Below are positions 53,752 through 64,000 of a stretch of 64,000 bases of DNA, piece by piece. The notes beneath the pieces were generated by a model that was not told the DNA's origin, made no database searches, and saw nothing but the letters and a program-made list of their open reading frames with translations. The stretch comes from Lojkania enalia. Taxonomy: Eukaryota; Ascomycota; Dothideomycetes; Pleosporales. The stretch lies in NCBI GenBank assembly GCA_010094045.1, contig ML986582.1:372001-436000 (forward strand), given 5' to 3'. The translations under genes were made by a program, and so were the position numbers. The stretch's first letter is position 1. Each line of letters opens with the position of its first letter.

Positions 53752-54998
53752 CGTAATTGATTGCAAAATTATGGGAGCAAGAAAATGGAAAGATATATGT
53801 CAAGGATAATCCGGTCTGCTGATGCCGTTCTCTATTTATTGCATCACTTGCTGAATGATTATGACTAGATTGTGGAATAATAATGAGTAGGCATAGGAAA
53901 ACCAACGTGTCGCACAGAAATTTATATCCAACAAATGCTGAGTTCCACTGTAGAAATTCCACAAGATGAAGAGAGGAGAGGAGCACGAAATAGGTGTTAG
54001 GGATGGAGTAGGTAATCGGAGACTGCGGTGGCCAGCACTGTCTAGTGCAATAGTTGCGGAAAGGAATAAAATCAAAACGTGAAACACGACGAAAGATATG
54101 GGAGATCAAAAAAACAGAATATGAAAAATGAAAAGGACAGAGGTACACCACAAGTCGCCTGAAAACACCACTAGGCTCCGTTATCCTGATGTCAAACCAT
54201 AGTTCCCGCCAGTATCTTCCTCCCGGACCTGCGGCTCCCCACAAATAATAGTCGTTTAAGGAAAATCTTATGCAGGAACAGTCACAATAGATTGTTTCAT
54301 GTAGTAGCCGATGGGTCTGTAGCAGATCCGTGCCTATGAATTTCAAGCGGAGCACTGTAACAACCGTTAGCGGCCTCCGGCGTAAATCTGTCCCTCCACT
54401 TCTAGTCAGTATCCTACAAGTTCATTCATGGTAGCCGCGCAATATGATGAATGTCCGATTTGGCCATGACGTTCGGCAAGATGAGATCATTGGAATCCCA
54501 AGGTTGACTATTCTCAGACGCGTCCCTGACAATGTCAATGCCATAGGTATTCGACCGAAAGTAGAATCTTCATCAATGGACGCGCAAGTCATCCACTAAA
54601 TCGACGACAATTACTCTGTGGGGTTACGTCAGCTCAATCCGCGATAAGTACCTGTGGACGTTCAAGTATCACAAGAATCACAAAAATCACAAGAATCACA
54701 AGGAGCAAGCCGACCGATGAGAGACGCAAGCTTAGTAGCTAGTCGCAAACATTTCTATTGTCCGTGGCGGGAATTCCGATGTTCCATGATCCTCCGTTGC
54801 CGCGCGACCTTTGCGCCCTTCACGTGTAATCTATGCTAGCTCATTAAATCTTGACCCGTGCAGAAGCCCGGTTCGGCGCAAGGTGAAAAGCTTGAGCTAG
54901 CCAAAATTATCCCGATCCACTTTTAGCCTACCTCACGCCTATCTAACTTTGTGATGTAGCATGCTGCACCACTGAACACCGCTAGACCATGAGCACCG
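53752..54998. other. Intergenic with short tandem repeat
   Basis: 5' flank of the DUF3405 gene and 3' flank of SHP1. A 258-codon minus-strand frame at 53579-54355 overlaps the DUF3405 first exon in another frame and is not called. The region contains the 9-nt tandem repeat listed separately. Confidence 0.45.
54668..54703 (+). repeat. 9-nt minisatellite, four units
   Basis: Four tandem copies of ATCACAAGA with single-base variation in units 2 and 4. Non-coding as far as can be seen. Confidence 0.7.
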
Positions 54999-56410
54999 CT
55001 ATTTCCATTTCTGCACAACCACTCCGCCGCGTTTGAACTCGGTCATGTCACCCAGGACCTGACCCTTATCGTTCAACTCTTTTGACGGGAAGGTGGTCAT
55101 GAGGGCGTAGTCGCGCTGCGTGCTGGCGGCACTAGATGCATTTACGAAGTCGTAGACGTCTCCAACTGTGTGGGTCGTGTTGAATCGGGACTGCAGCCGC
55201 GTGCCGTCGCCGAGCCGGATCTGCAGCGTGATTGTGGGGGAAGAGACGTCAACATCGACTGAAGGTGGTGCAGTGCCGGTTGAGGTCGAGGCAACCGTCG
55301 TACTCGACGTCGCAGCGGGCGTAGGGGGTGGCGCCACCGAGGTCGCACCGGGAGTCGGACTACCAAGTCGCTGACCAGAACCCGAGAATGGAACATACTT
55401 CTTCTTTGGGGGCTTGTACTTCTCATCTTTATGCGGATGCACCTCGACATCAACCTCTTGGTCAGGCTGCACGTTCAGAATATTAAGCGGAGCGTGTCCT
55501 GAATTGATAAGTTCGAGAGTGCGCGCATTCGCAGGGTCATCGTATCGGAACAGAGGGCCATCATCAACCGAGAAGCCATCTTGCCAGAGATGCAACACGC
55601 GCTGTACTCGCTCGGGGGGTTGAGGGATATTAGCAGTTGGATCAGGAATAGCACGACTCGGTGCATCGTCCCCACCGAGCGTCATACCAGTGCCTCGGAA
55701 GTGGCTCTGAGCAGGTCGCTCTTCGTCGCCACCAGGACGAGGAAGATTCCTAAATACAATTAGCTGTGAAGAGTCAATGTGATAATGTACAACGTACTGT
55801 CGGGCCCTACGAAGTATGTTGTTGATTTGGTCACGCGGATCGGCAGAGTTTGGATTTTGGACGGCAAGACCCGACTTCTCCCCACCGGCAAAGAAATCCT
55901 GATTCTCGTCGTCGTGATAGTCCTCATCCGACGGGTGATCCCCATCCTCTCCGTGTGCATGGCCGTGCCCGTGGCCTCCAGGTCCACCTTGGGCTTGCAA
56001 GTCCCTCAGTGTCCGCATTCCCCGCTGCGTAGGCTGCCGCTGAGCCGATGACGGTTGTGTGGACGAAGATGACGGCTCTGAGGAGATCCACTCTCCTGCC
56101 AGCGTGCGCGCTCCGCCTTGCCGGGGGGGGGGGCTTGGGGGCTGGTCTTGCGTTTGGTCGTCTCCAGCCATACCTAAGTCCTGTGCCTGTTGGCCGTGCT
56201 CGGGAGTGGCTTCGTCAAAGTAGAGAGCTGCGGCGGTTTCGATGTCCCAGTTGCCCGCGTTTAAGTACTGTTCTGCCTAGGCGCAGGTTAGTCAGGAAGC
56301 TCCGAGCTTCGATGGCATTCGATTCGCCCTACCTCTGTTGGCGCGAGACCGGTCAAGCTGGCGAGTTCTCCGATGAGTGCGTCCTGGTTAGCAGGGGCAC
56401 CCGACGACAT
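54999..56410 (-). CDS. SHP1: Cdc48 adaptor Shp1/p47 (UBA-SEP-UBX)
   Basis: Predicted 435-aa cofactor of the Cdc48/p97 segregase, acting in membrane fusion, autophagy and protein degradation. Three exons: 56410-56333, 56276-55798, 55749-54999. The 56- and 48-bp introns are supported by phase; the second is an in-frame 48 bp whose removal joins RRARQ to NLPRPGGDEERP, the usual start of the SEP region. An N-terminal UBA domain (ELASLTGLAPTEAEQYL; NWDIETAAALYFDEATPE) covers about 10-45. The SEP domain follows at about 180-255 (HLWQDGFSVDDGPLFRYDD; GHAPLNILNVQP). The UBX domain forms the last 80 residues (TITLQIRLGDGTRLQSRFN; DYALMTTFPSKEL) with the FP motif read as TFPS. It is divergent from MIM1. 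Confidence 0.95.
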
Positions 56411-57135
56411 AATACTGTAGTCCTAGAGCCGCGTCTTTGTGTGGGTGCAGGTGTGAGAGCGAGGGACGAGGAGGTTCTGCAGGTAGAGCTCCGTTGGCGG
56501 GGTTTAGTGGGTGAGCTCTTAGGCCATGGAGGCCGCAGTCTTGACGTCGCCGCCAAGTTGTCGCCCCGATTGGCCCATCCGACCTTTACCAAATCCTCAA
56601 CGTGCGCCTTACATAACGCGGCAGTAATGCGTTCGTACCATCAAATTGCAATGCGAATGCGCTGTTAGACTCTTTGACCCCTGCAAAGCTAGGCGCGACA
56701 GCCTCCCTGCCGTACTATACTTCTAGACAAGCTCACTGGTCCCTTGGCGCCACCCCCAGTTCGGCATCGAACTTTCCAAGAGCCTCAATCACCAGCTTCC
56801 ACCCAAACGAACAACCTCGGAATCCCAACCTCCATTCAAACACGCCCACCGCCGTTCATTCACCCATCTACATCGCACCCATCCCCACATCGGCCGCGCA
56901 ACCCCTCCCGATACGATTCCTACCCGGATATACCAGCCGCAATAACCTCGTCATCCTCGAACGCTCTCCACGCTCGTCAAGCTCCTAGACTTGGGCTTAT
57001 CGAACCCTCCAACCTCCCACCGCACGGCCATTGAACTCCTCCTCCCTCCTCTCCCCCCTCTCAAGACCATTGTCCCTCCCTCCAAACCTCCCGCCGGCCA
57101 TCGGCCCCCCCCCTCAAACCTCCAATATCCCAAAA
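56411..57135. promoter_or_regulatory. Divergent promoter region of SHP1 and MIM1
   Basis: A 725-bp interval between divergent start codons; C-rich plus-strand leader near MIM1. No specific element could be assigned. Confidence 0.45.
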
Positions 57136-57640
57136 ATGTCCACCCCCCCAAACCCAAGCCCGGCTCCCAACCCCTCCCCCCAACCTACCGACCTCTCCAC
57201 CTCCAGCCTAACCATCCCCTCGGACAGCGAAAACTACTCCGCCAACCACGAACTCTCCTCCCCGCCCTCTTCTTCCTCCTCCCCCTTAATCCTCTACTCG
57301 CCCCCCACAATATGGGGCCTGCTGCGCGGCGCTGCGATAAATCTCCTGCTCCCCTTCGTCAATGGCCTCATGCTCGGCTTCGGCGAGCTGATTGCGAATG
57401 AGATTGCGTTTAGGCTGGGCTGGTCGGGGACAAAGGTTCGTTAGACACTACCTCTCATATGTTAGGGAGTTGCCGGGAAGAGGGTTTTGGGAGAGTGCTG
57501 ATTAATTGTATGTTTAGGTGTATCCTTCCCACCGCGCGGATTCCAGACCTGTGGGCCCCGGCGTCGAAATGCGCGCCGACCCCGTCGAGCGGAAGCGGAG
57601 AGAGGGCCGCGAGCTGGATATGTACACCGCTCTCGAGTAA
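57136..57640 (+). CDS. MIM1: Mitochondrial import protein Mim1
   Basis: Predicted 140-aa component of the MIM complex that inserts alpha-helical proteins into the mitochondrial outer membrane and helps assemble TOM. Two exons, 57136-57435 and 57518-57640, flank an 82-bp intron (GTTCGT donor, TTTAG acceptor, phase 0). Splicing joins GWSGTK to VYPSHRADSRPVG. The core NLLLPFVNGLMLGFGELIAN followed by EIAFRLGWSGTK is the diagnostic Mim1 segment, with small-residue GxxxG-like spacing in the membrane helix. The Pro/Ser-rich N-terminus (about 1-60) is poorly conserved in the family. The open frame begins upstream with a TTG; the ATG giving MSTPPNPSPAP was chosen. Confidence 0.92.
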
Positions 57641-58066
57641 TCGTTTGGATTCACAAGTCTCAGCAATATTTATTAAATAGCCAGCAAATATGTTATATCA
57701 CATGTACATGAACCCAGCCCGCAGGTGCGGCAATTCGGAACCACCATGTAAATATCTCTTTTCGCATGGCAAATCGGGCGTTCGGGAATGTTGGAGGCAA
57801 ATCAAATCATCTTCACAGAAATAGGTTGTCCTTCAAACAATAGAACTACACATCCCAAGACCCGTTAAGAGACAAAAAGAATCTCCATAATTTGCACAGC
57901 TAAAGTGAAGAAGATCGCCCTTCCCGATCGTACATTTGCATCTAATCTACCCTCCTTCCACATAATGCAATGAATATACACCAAAAATCCCCGATTTTTC
58001 TTCTTTTCACACACGTCAAATATGTATCATACACATCCCTTACGGGCCCCTAATTGTACTATACAA
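57641..58066. other. Intergenic between convergent MIM1 and OXA1
   Basis: 3' flanks of two convergent genes. No coding feature. Confidence 0.5.
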
Positions 58067-59947
58067 TTACTTCCTACCCAGCCTCTCCCTCCTCCTGGAC
58101 TCATACTCCTTCTCCTTCTGCCTCTGCGCCTCCTTGCGGCTCTGCAGGATGCGCGCATCCCGATCCGCCTTAGCGGTCGGCCACAAGGAGACCCAGAACC
58201 GCTTGCCCAGGGCCAGCGGATTATAATACCTAACATACCACAAAACCTGGTTCTTGATGCCTTCAGGTGGTCCAGCATCAAAGAGCGGGTCTCGAGGCGT
58301 TGCTGCGGTATCGTGCGTCTGTAGGTGCGCAGGAACAGATGTTCCGGCTTTGAGGGTTAGACCGCGGAAGGTAGTTTTACCGGCTGTGTGAGGAGGCTGG
58401 TACGTAGCGGTGTGTACAGTTGGAGGAATGATATTGCCGTTCTTATCCCTAGCCAGAGATTCGAGCGAGATTTGTTTGTCAGCGACCTTTTTCCAGAAAT
58501 CCTGCGCCTGCTTGGTCGCGATAGGGGTGATGTTGAGCGTTTGCCGGACGGAAGGGTTTTGTAGCAAGCGACCTGTCATCGCACCTAGTGTCGAGGAAAG
58601 GAGGAAGTAGAGTTGCAGGCCAGCGGGCATCCATATGGAAACCGTCATAAACATAAGGGGCATGAAAATGCGAACACCTCTTTGCATGGCTGTAACACCT
58701 GCATTGGCTGCGCCGCCCGTTTCGCCACCAATCTATCATCAGGGAATCTGCGTTAGAAGGAGAGCTATAAGATTCATAGAAGGATGAGGATATACCTTTA
58801 ATAGTATATAACTGGTGGCGCCCACTAAGACCGGTAGGATATAATAAGGGTCGGAAATAGTCAAATCGGTGAACCAAAGAAATCCCTGGTCCCGCATGCT
58901 CTCGACAGGAAGATCAGCCATGCCTCGAAGGCAGCGGAATGCACCAAAACCAAGAGCACCTTGAAACAACATCGGTAACACAGACTTAAAAGGTCCGCAT
59001 TCCGCTTCTTTATGAGTGTGGGTTATTTTGGCCTGAAGCTTTTGCGCTGTCGCCATATCACGCGCTGCACTTGCCCTCTTCATCTCCTCGTAGAGAGGTC
59101 TCGTAATCCCTGCAACTGCTGTCATGCGTGCCATGTTGTCTGAGGCCTTGATTGAAAGCGGGAAGCCAATTGCACGGATCACAAGCGCAGCAGCAATAAT
59201 GGTAGTGCCCCAACTGACTCCACCCCAGATGTGGATGTGCTCTATCATATACTCTAAGAAGGCCGTGGGACCCCATCCGTAGTCAAGACCCAATTCCTTT
59301 AGGAAGCCGATCTTTTCAACAACTTGGGATGCAGCTGCCGAGGTAGCGTCGGGCGCATGATTTTGAGGTCCGTAGAGGCTAAGCAATTCGTCTAGGTTTG
59401 ATTGAGACGGAACTGCTGATGCACTATCGACGATTGCGGGGTGATCCAAGGTGGCGGGCGCGAGCCCAGGTGTTTGCGTCGTGATTGCGGGATCTGGAGC
59501 AGTACGGCCTTCGGTAAGCAATTCGGAGGGGGATGATATAGAACTAGTATCAGATGTAGGCGTGCTTGAGCGACCCCATGTCCATGGAGCATACCAGGAC
59601 CCGTGGCGGATAGTGGATGTCTTTAGGAGCGTGGGTGAAAACGATGTTGCTCCTGTCCGCCATTGCGACGATTGGAATGTGTTCGATCGGCAGGAGGGGG
59701 CGTGGAGGATAGAAGTCCGAGGAAGGGAGGAGAACTATCGGATTGCGATACTATTAGCATCGAACAGTGGCGCAGAGAGCAACTGAAGCTGTCGCGGGTT
59801 AAAGCTCCACACCCTCGCGGAGATGGATGGGGAATCGCAGAATTGAGATGGGCGCACCTCTCTAGAAGTAGCTGAGCGGATCAATAATGATTGCCGCGAG
59901 GAGAAAGGAGCAGAATGAGCGTACCGCAGTCCTCTACTTAGAACCAT
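58067..59947 (-). CDS. OXA1: Mitochondrial inner membrane insertase Oxa1
   Basis: Predicted about 579-aa YidC/Oxa1/Alb3 protein that inserts mitochondrial- and nuclear-encoded proteins into the inner membrane. Later exons 59734-58796 and 58732-58067 are firm: a 63-bp intron joins SYILLK to IGGETGGAANAG. Exon 1 starts at 59947 (MVLSRGLRYAHSAPFSS, a basic presequence). Its donor is uncertain: GTGTGG after 59813 or GTGCGC after 59858 both keep phase with the acceptor ending at 59735. The membrane region includes HIWGGVSWGTTIIAAALVIR, the TDLTISDPYYILPVL segment and IFMPLMFMTVSIWMPAGLQL. The matrix tail is basic (QSRKEAQRQKEKEYESRRR), as expected for ribosome binding. Confidence 0.93.
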
Positions 59948-60212
59948 TGTTGCCGTCTGTGCCTTGGTGGAGAGCCTCGGGAGGCTCAGAAAATATGTCT
60001 GTAGCGCCAAGACTACGGCGTGGCATTGCAACCTGAAGCGCTCGGCGCCTTCCTACAGTTCAAAAGTCTTGTCACGGGATCACGTTTCGGCCACATCAAC
60101 TTTCGAATAGACATCTAGATAGATTCCCGATGACTAAAAATAATTCATTCAATCCTTAAATACGATTACATACTCCAGTATCCGTATAGCCGCCTTCGGC
60201 ATACGTCAGCTA

Positions 60213-60587
60213 TTAGCCCATATCCATCCGCGCACCGGCGAACACCATTCCGACAGAAACATACAATGCATAAACACTCGTTATACGGTACAAGTACAGT
60301 GTAGAGCCAACGCCCGACGTGTAAGCCACACAAATGATGGTCGACACACCGATAGCCCCTTTTTGAAGTAACTAAGTCAGAATGCAGCATGCCCTGAAAG
60401 TATGCAATAAAGGAAGGCTAGGTGAGCCACAAACTGAAGTAAAAGCTGATCGGGATGACGAGAACAACAAAGCCGACCCTTGAAAATGCCTCGGTATCAT
60501 GTCTGTCGTAAATTTTATTAGTAAATGAGGAGAAAACAATCAGAACTGGGAATGCCCTATAAACGCCTGAACCCTGTGTGGGTACAT
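60213..60587 (-). CDS. Putative small two-helix membrane protein
   Basis: A tentative gene of about 86 aa. Start ATG at 60587 (MYPHRVQAFIGHS); a first intron with CTAAT branch site ends GACAG; a central exon encodes DTEAFSRVGFVVLVIPISFY; a second intron ends at AAAAAG; the last exon encodes GVSTIICVAYTSGVGSTLYL and RITSVYALYVSVGMVFAGA, then a stop at 60213. Two hydrophobic stretches suggest a small membrane protein. Both donors (GTTCTG, GTTTGT) are weak, so the model could be wrong or the gene could be decayed. I do not recognise the family. Confidence 0.35.
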
Positions 60588-60673
60588 TTTACCCTGGCTG
60601 ACGAATGAATGAGACAGAATATATCCATGATCTGGGAAGTGGCGCTAGGAAGGTGTGCCATGGTATACCACAT

Positions 60674-63600
60674 CTATTCTAGGTAGTCGTTGTTCCTGTT
60701 CTCGGTTTCTGTCATGGCCAAGGCCTCCTCAGCCTGACCACCACCAGCTTCCATCATTTCTCCAAACATGTCCTGTCCATTTCCTGAGCTATTGAAGGGA
60801 TTGCGCATAGGACTCGTGGGACCTTGGTCATTCCCGTCGAAGAGACCTGGATCGATTGTTTGGATGGAAGAACTACCACCGAAATTTAATGGAGCGCTAG
60901 TGGTAAACGTTGGTGAGTTGTTGTAGCCTGTTGTAGTAGCCGAGTTGAAGTAATCCTGGTCACCGAATCCAGTGCGGATGCGTGGAGGCTCGCCAGGAGG
61001 CGTGTGCGATGGCTCCGGCTGAGGCTGGATAGATTGTGGCGTTTTTGCACCTTCTAGCTCCTTTCGCGTCTTGTATGGATGATTCTTGGTTCTCAAGTGC
61101 GATGGAAGATCGTCTGGATTTGTGATTCCAAGCTGGTTCATAAGCTTCTGTTGCTTAGTCGGACGCGGTTTACGGGTTGAAAGAGAGACTTCAAGAATCG
61201 GCGGAGGTGTTGGTGCCACAGGTGCCCATTTGTGAAGCTCTTGGCGGAAGAAGTTGATTTCTTCTGTCAGAAGAATTTCAGCACCCTCAAGTTTACGAAG
61301 ATAGAAGCGCTGTGTAGTGAGCTCATCCGGAGTAGACATCAGCGGTTGAATATATTGGGCAACATATTCACGGAACTTGGTACCATGCTCTATAAGTGAG
61401 TCAAGAGTTTCTTCTTCCTCTGGCTGAAATGGTAGGGACGGGATCTCGTCTTGCCAAATCATAAGGTCCTCTAGCTTGGGGCGAGTGGCGTCTCGTGGGA
61501 TCCTGACCCGATAGTCGCAGATAGGACAAGTGTACTTATCATCTTCTTTCAATTTGCCACGGGCAATTTTAAGACATTTTCCGTGGTACCTAGTGATGTT
61601 AGCGAGAGAAAGGAGCTAAAATTCGGGGTCAGTCTACTCACCATTCATGACACAGCTCGCACTCAATCATCATACCCGCCTCAGGCTTGCGACAGATGCA
61701 GAATACATCGCGGCTGGATCCGGATCCGTCCACCTCTTCACCCTCCTCGGGCGTGTTTGCGCGGGATGCAGGTTCAACGGGCATTCGGGGTTGATCTGAG
61801 AGATCGAAACAAGAGCGGTTCCTCTCATCTACTTGCTTCATATGGGCATGCAAAATATGTAGAGGGGCATTGGCTTTTCCAAACAGTTTCTTGCCTCGTC
61901 TCATCCAGTCCTCATGGCGCTTCTGCTCCTTCTCAAGATCAATCGTGCCAGACGGTTTGCTATTAAGTGCACTCAAAGTCTCCATCGCATCGCGTACTTC
62001 TTTATACTTTGGCCGCTCGCGGAAATTAGGATTCTTACTTCGCTCGTAGAGAGACATGATTAATTCTTGAGCATCCCGCTGCTTCTTTAAAATAGCGTCG
62101 ACAGCTGCGAGGGTATCGGGCGTCACTGGTAATGTTGTTGCTTGTTTAGAAAGGGCATCCAGCTGTTGGTAGTGAACATTTTCTACCGACATAAGCTCCT
62201 TAGCCTTCGCCTCCCAGAGCTCGCCCTGGGCTTTCTTCTCTTGATACCAGTGAATATCTGGATGACTTTCAGAAATAGCAAGGTCAAGTCCCTGCTGAAT
62301 GAGGTCAACAACCTCTTGTAGAGTTGTCTGTTTTCTCTTCATCTCGTGAGCCAGCCTAAGCCACTTGATTTGTTGCACAACGCGGTCTAGAGAGTCGAGT
62401 TCAGGCATATCGACATTGAAGCCTTTGCCTTCTTCTAAGAGCTCATCCAATTTATCTATACTGAGCTGAGCGGGACGTTCTTGCAGAGCTGTTTGCGCTT
62501 TCTGTTGGAACTCCGATATGCTCTCAGCCCTCTCCCTAAGCGTACTAATTTCTGGACTTTCAAAGCCGAGCTTGTCCGCTTTTGAAAGAAGCTGCCGAAT
62601 GTTTTCAATTTTGCGATATTCACGCTCTTTCTCGTCGGCTTCCGTTGCTGCGGCTTTGCTAGTTGTACCCCTACGCCACGCGCGCTCGTTCTTCCTTCGG
62701 TTCTGCTGTTTACGCGTAGTATAATTGATGGCTTCGTCGGCAAGCTCCGAACACCTCTCTACGAACTCTTTCAAGTCTGGTAAGCCTGGAAGCTCCCAAT
62801 CAATCTTTTCACCCTCATTGAGTAGTGCTCGTAACGCCTTAAGTTGCGGTTTTGGACCATCCGCAAGTAAGGCCTCAAGCTTGGCCACCCAGGCTTCGGG
62901 AGTGCCGGCTTTGTCAAGAATCTTTTGTACAGATGTCTTCAATGCATCATCGGACATCCGATATACAATAAGGTGCTCGCCTCGGCTACCGAGATATCGT
63001 TCTGTATCCGTAGATCCGGGACAGCACTCGAACGAACCCGCGTGATGTAAGCATAGAGTCTTTGACGTCTTAGTGCAAACATATCGAGATAGGTAGCTGT
63101 ACGCTTTGCAATAGCTACAGATGAGGTTGTCTTCGAGTACATCCGTATCATCGATTTGAAAGCCAATTTCGCATTTGGTTTCCACCTCGCCAGATCCATC
63201 TACCTTGCAACTATGGTTCTGAAGAGCTTTATGTTCGCGAAGGAACTTGGTACGTGCTTCAATCTCACGAGCGTGCAGTCGCTTCAAGGCCGGTCCCAAC
63301 CATTTTGCGGTCTTAATATTAGTGTCTTTGCGTGCTGCTGCAGCTAAGAGTAATTCATCGTGTGAAAAGCACGGTTGTCGACGGAAATCTCGCAAGCGTT
63401 GCACGCCGAACTCGCCAAAAGTCTCCCAATCAGGAGGCGCGAAATTCACAGCTTCATTAAAATTGAATCCGTGGTTGAATCCTGCGTGGTATGCTTGTGG
63501 GAACGTAATCACGAATTCTCCAGCGCGCTGATCTAAAGCATATACCCTCACACCGGCCTTTTTCAGTTGTTCCGGGGTCAGGAGTGTAACAAGCTGAAAT

Positions 63601-64000
63601 AAAAGGTCAGGCTGGGTTTCGAATAGCTCAGGCACCGCGTCGTGCATGGCCTGCTCGAACTTCTCCGCGTCATCAGCAGGAATCCCATACCAAGTCTTAG
63701 TTGAGCCGAAGTGCTGGTAGTTCGCAGAATAAGTATAGTGGTCCTCAGCGTGCCAGCAGAACGTCGAGAATACCATCCCAACATAAAGCCAAGGAACTGT
63801 CATACCAGAGATATCTGATTTAATATGGCGAAAGAGCGAGTCAGGATGGTAAGGAAGGATATTTAGATTCCAGGGGTCGGTCGCATAGGGGTCTCGGGGG
63901 TTCTTCTCAATTGTGGGAAAGCCACTCCCATGAGTAGTCGAATGGACATCGGCTCCATATTCAACCTCGACAGTCTCTGTTATGCTCTCTACTAGCCGCC
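60674..64000 (-). CDS. KDM5/Lid2-type histone H3K4 demethylase (5' end beyond window)
   Basis: C-terminal two-thirds of a JARID1/KDM5 protein (fission yeast Lid2, Aspergillus KdmB family), an Fe(II)/2-oxoglutarate-dependent demethylase of H3K4me3. The frame is open to the right edge (DPWNLNILPYHPDSLFRHIK precedes the JmjC core), so JmjN, ARID and PHD1 must lie outside. The JmjC domain shows iron ligands in WHAEDHYTYS (H-x-E) and the distal His in YHAGFNHGFN. It is followed by the C5HC2 zinc finger (CSYCKAYSYLSRYVC...CLHH...FECCPG) and a long PLU-1-type helical region. A C-terminal PHD finger is split by a 52-bp intron (61641-61590): FCICRKPEAGMMIECELCHEW joins YHGKCLK, the two halves abutting at Trp-Tyr. 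A Pro/Gly-rich tail follows. Confidence 0.93.

Noticed and set aside
53752..53766. Upstream TTG start for the DUF3405 gene, and similar TTG/GTG starts elsewhere
   Set aside because: Nuclear fungal genes rarely use these; a good in-frame ATG follows within a few codons in each case except the MDR dehydrogenase.
53579..54355. 258-codon minus-strand frame upstream of the DUF3405 gene
   Set aside because: It overlaps the first coding exon in another frame, lacks motifs, and the region fits a promoter and leader.

Overview
The window is nuclear DNA of a filamentous ascomycete (Pezizomycotina; a leotiomycete-type genome is my guess and is not proven). The evidence is many short spliceosomal introns (45-160 bp, GTAAGT/GTGAGT-type donors, CTAAC-type branch sites), typical fungal families (Zn2Cys6 regulators, RTA1, DUF3405, TDT transporters, a KDM5 demethylase) and interspersed AT-rich stretches. 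Those stretches hold gene relics with in-frame TAG/TAA/TGA codons and frameshifts, as expected after repeat-induced point mutation (RIP). Splice sites were assigned by reading both strands and checking phase, and exon sums were verified to be multiples of three. Many open frames in this sequence begin at TTG/CTG/GTG; where an ATG exists downstream I used it.

Layout. 0.6-2.6 kb: a regulator with two complete Zn2Cys6 clusters. 2.9-3.7 kb: a decayed gene. 5.0-18.0 kb (minus strand): a large membrane protein, an FAD monooxygenase, a malate/C4-dicarboxylate-type transporter, a second Zn2Cys6 regulator and a short-chain dehydrogenase, resembling a small catabolic or accessory neighbourhood. 18.4-30.3 kb: core genes, namely TFIIH helicase SSL2/XPB divergent from a Hid-1 family gene, an epoxide-hydrolase-like gene lacking its catalytic residues, and S-adenosylmethionine decarboxylase with a long leader that has a single upstream ATG. 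30.3-35.9 kb: AT-rich DNA with relics and no intact gene.

36.0-45.4 kb: a third Zn2Cys6 regulator, an RTA1-like protein, two relics of one family, an MDR dehydrogenase lacking an ATG start, a small secreted cysteine-rich protein and a conserved hypothetical. 45.4-51.4 kb: AT-rich DNA with a decayed gene that resembles the N-terminal region of fungal STAND proteins, a secreted single-pass membrane protein and another relic. 51.4-64 kb: core genes, namely a DUF3405 type II membrane protein, SHP1/p47 (UBA-SEP-UBX), MIM1 (mitochondrial outer membrane insertion), OXA1 (inner membrane insertase), a doubtful small membrane protein, and the C-terminal part of a KDM5/Lid2 histone demethylase running off the right edge.

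No rRNA, tRNA, CRISPR or intact transposon was recognised. The best leads are the AdoMetDC leader, where an upstream ATG opens either a 15-codon uORF or an in-frame N-terminal exon depending on splicing; the epoxide-hydrolase pseudoenzyme; the tandem-zinc-cluster regulator with repeated CGGCCGACC boxes upstream; and the small secreted cysteine-rich protein in a relic-rich area.
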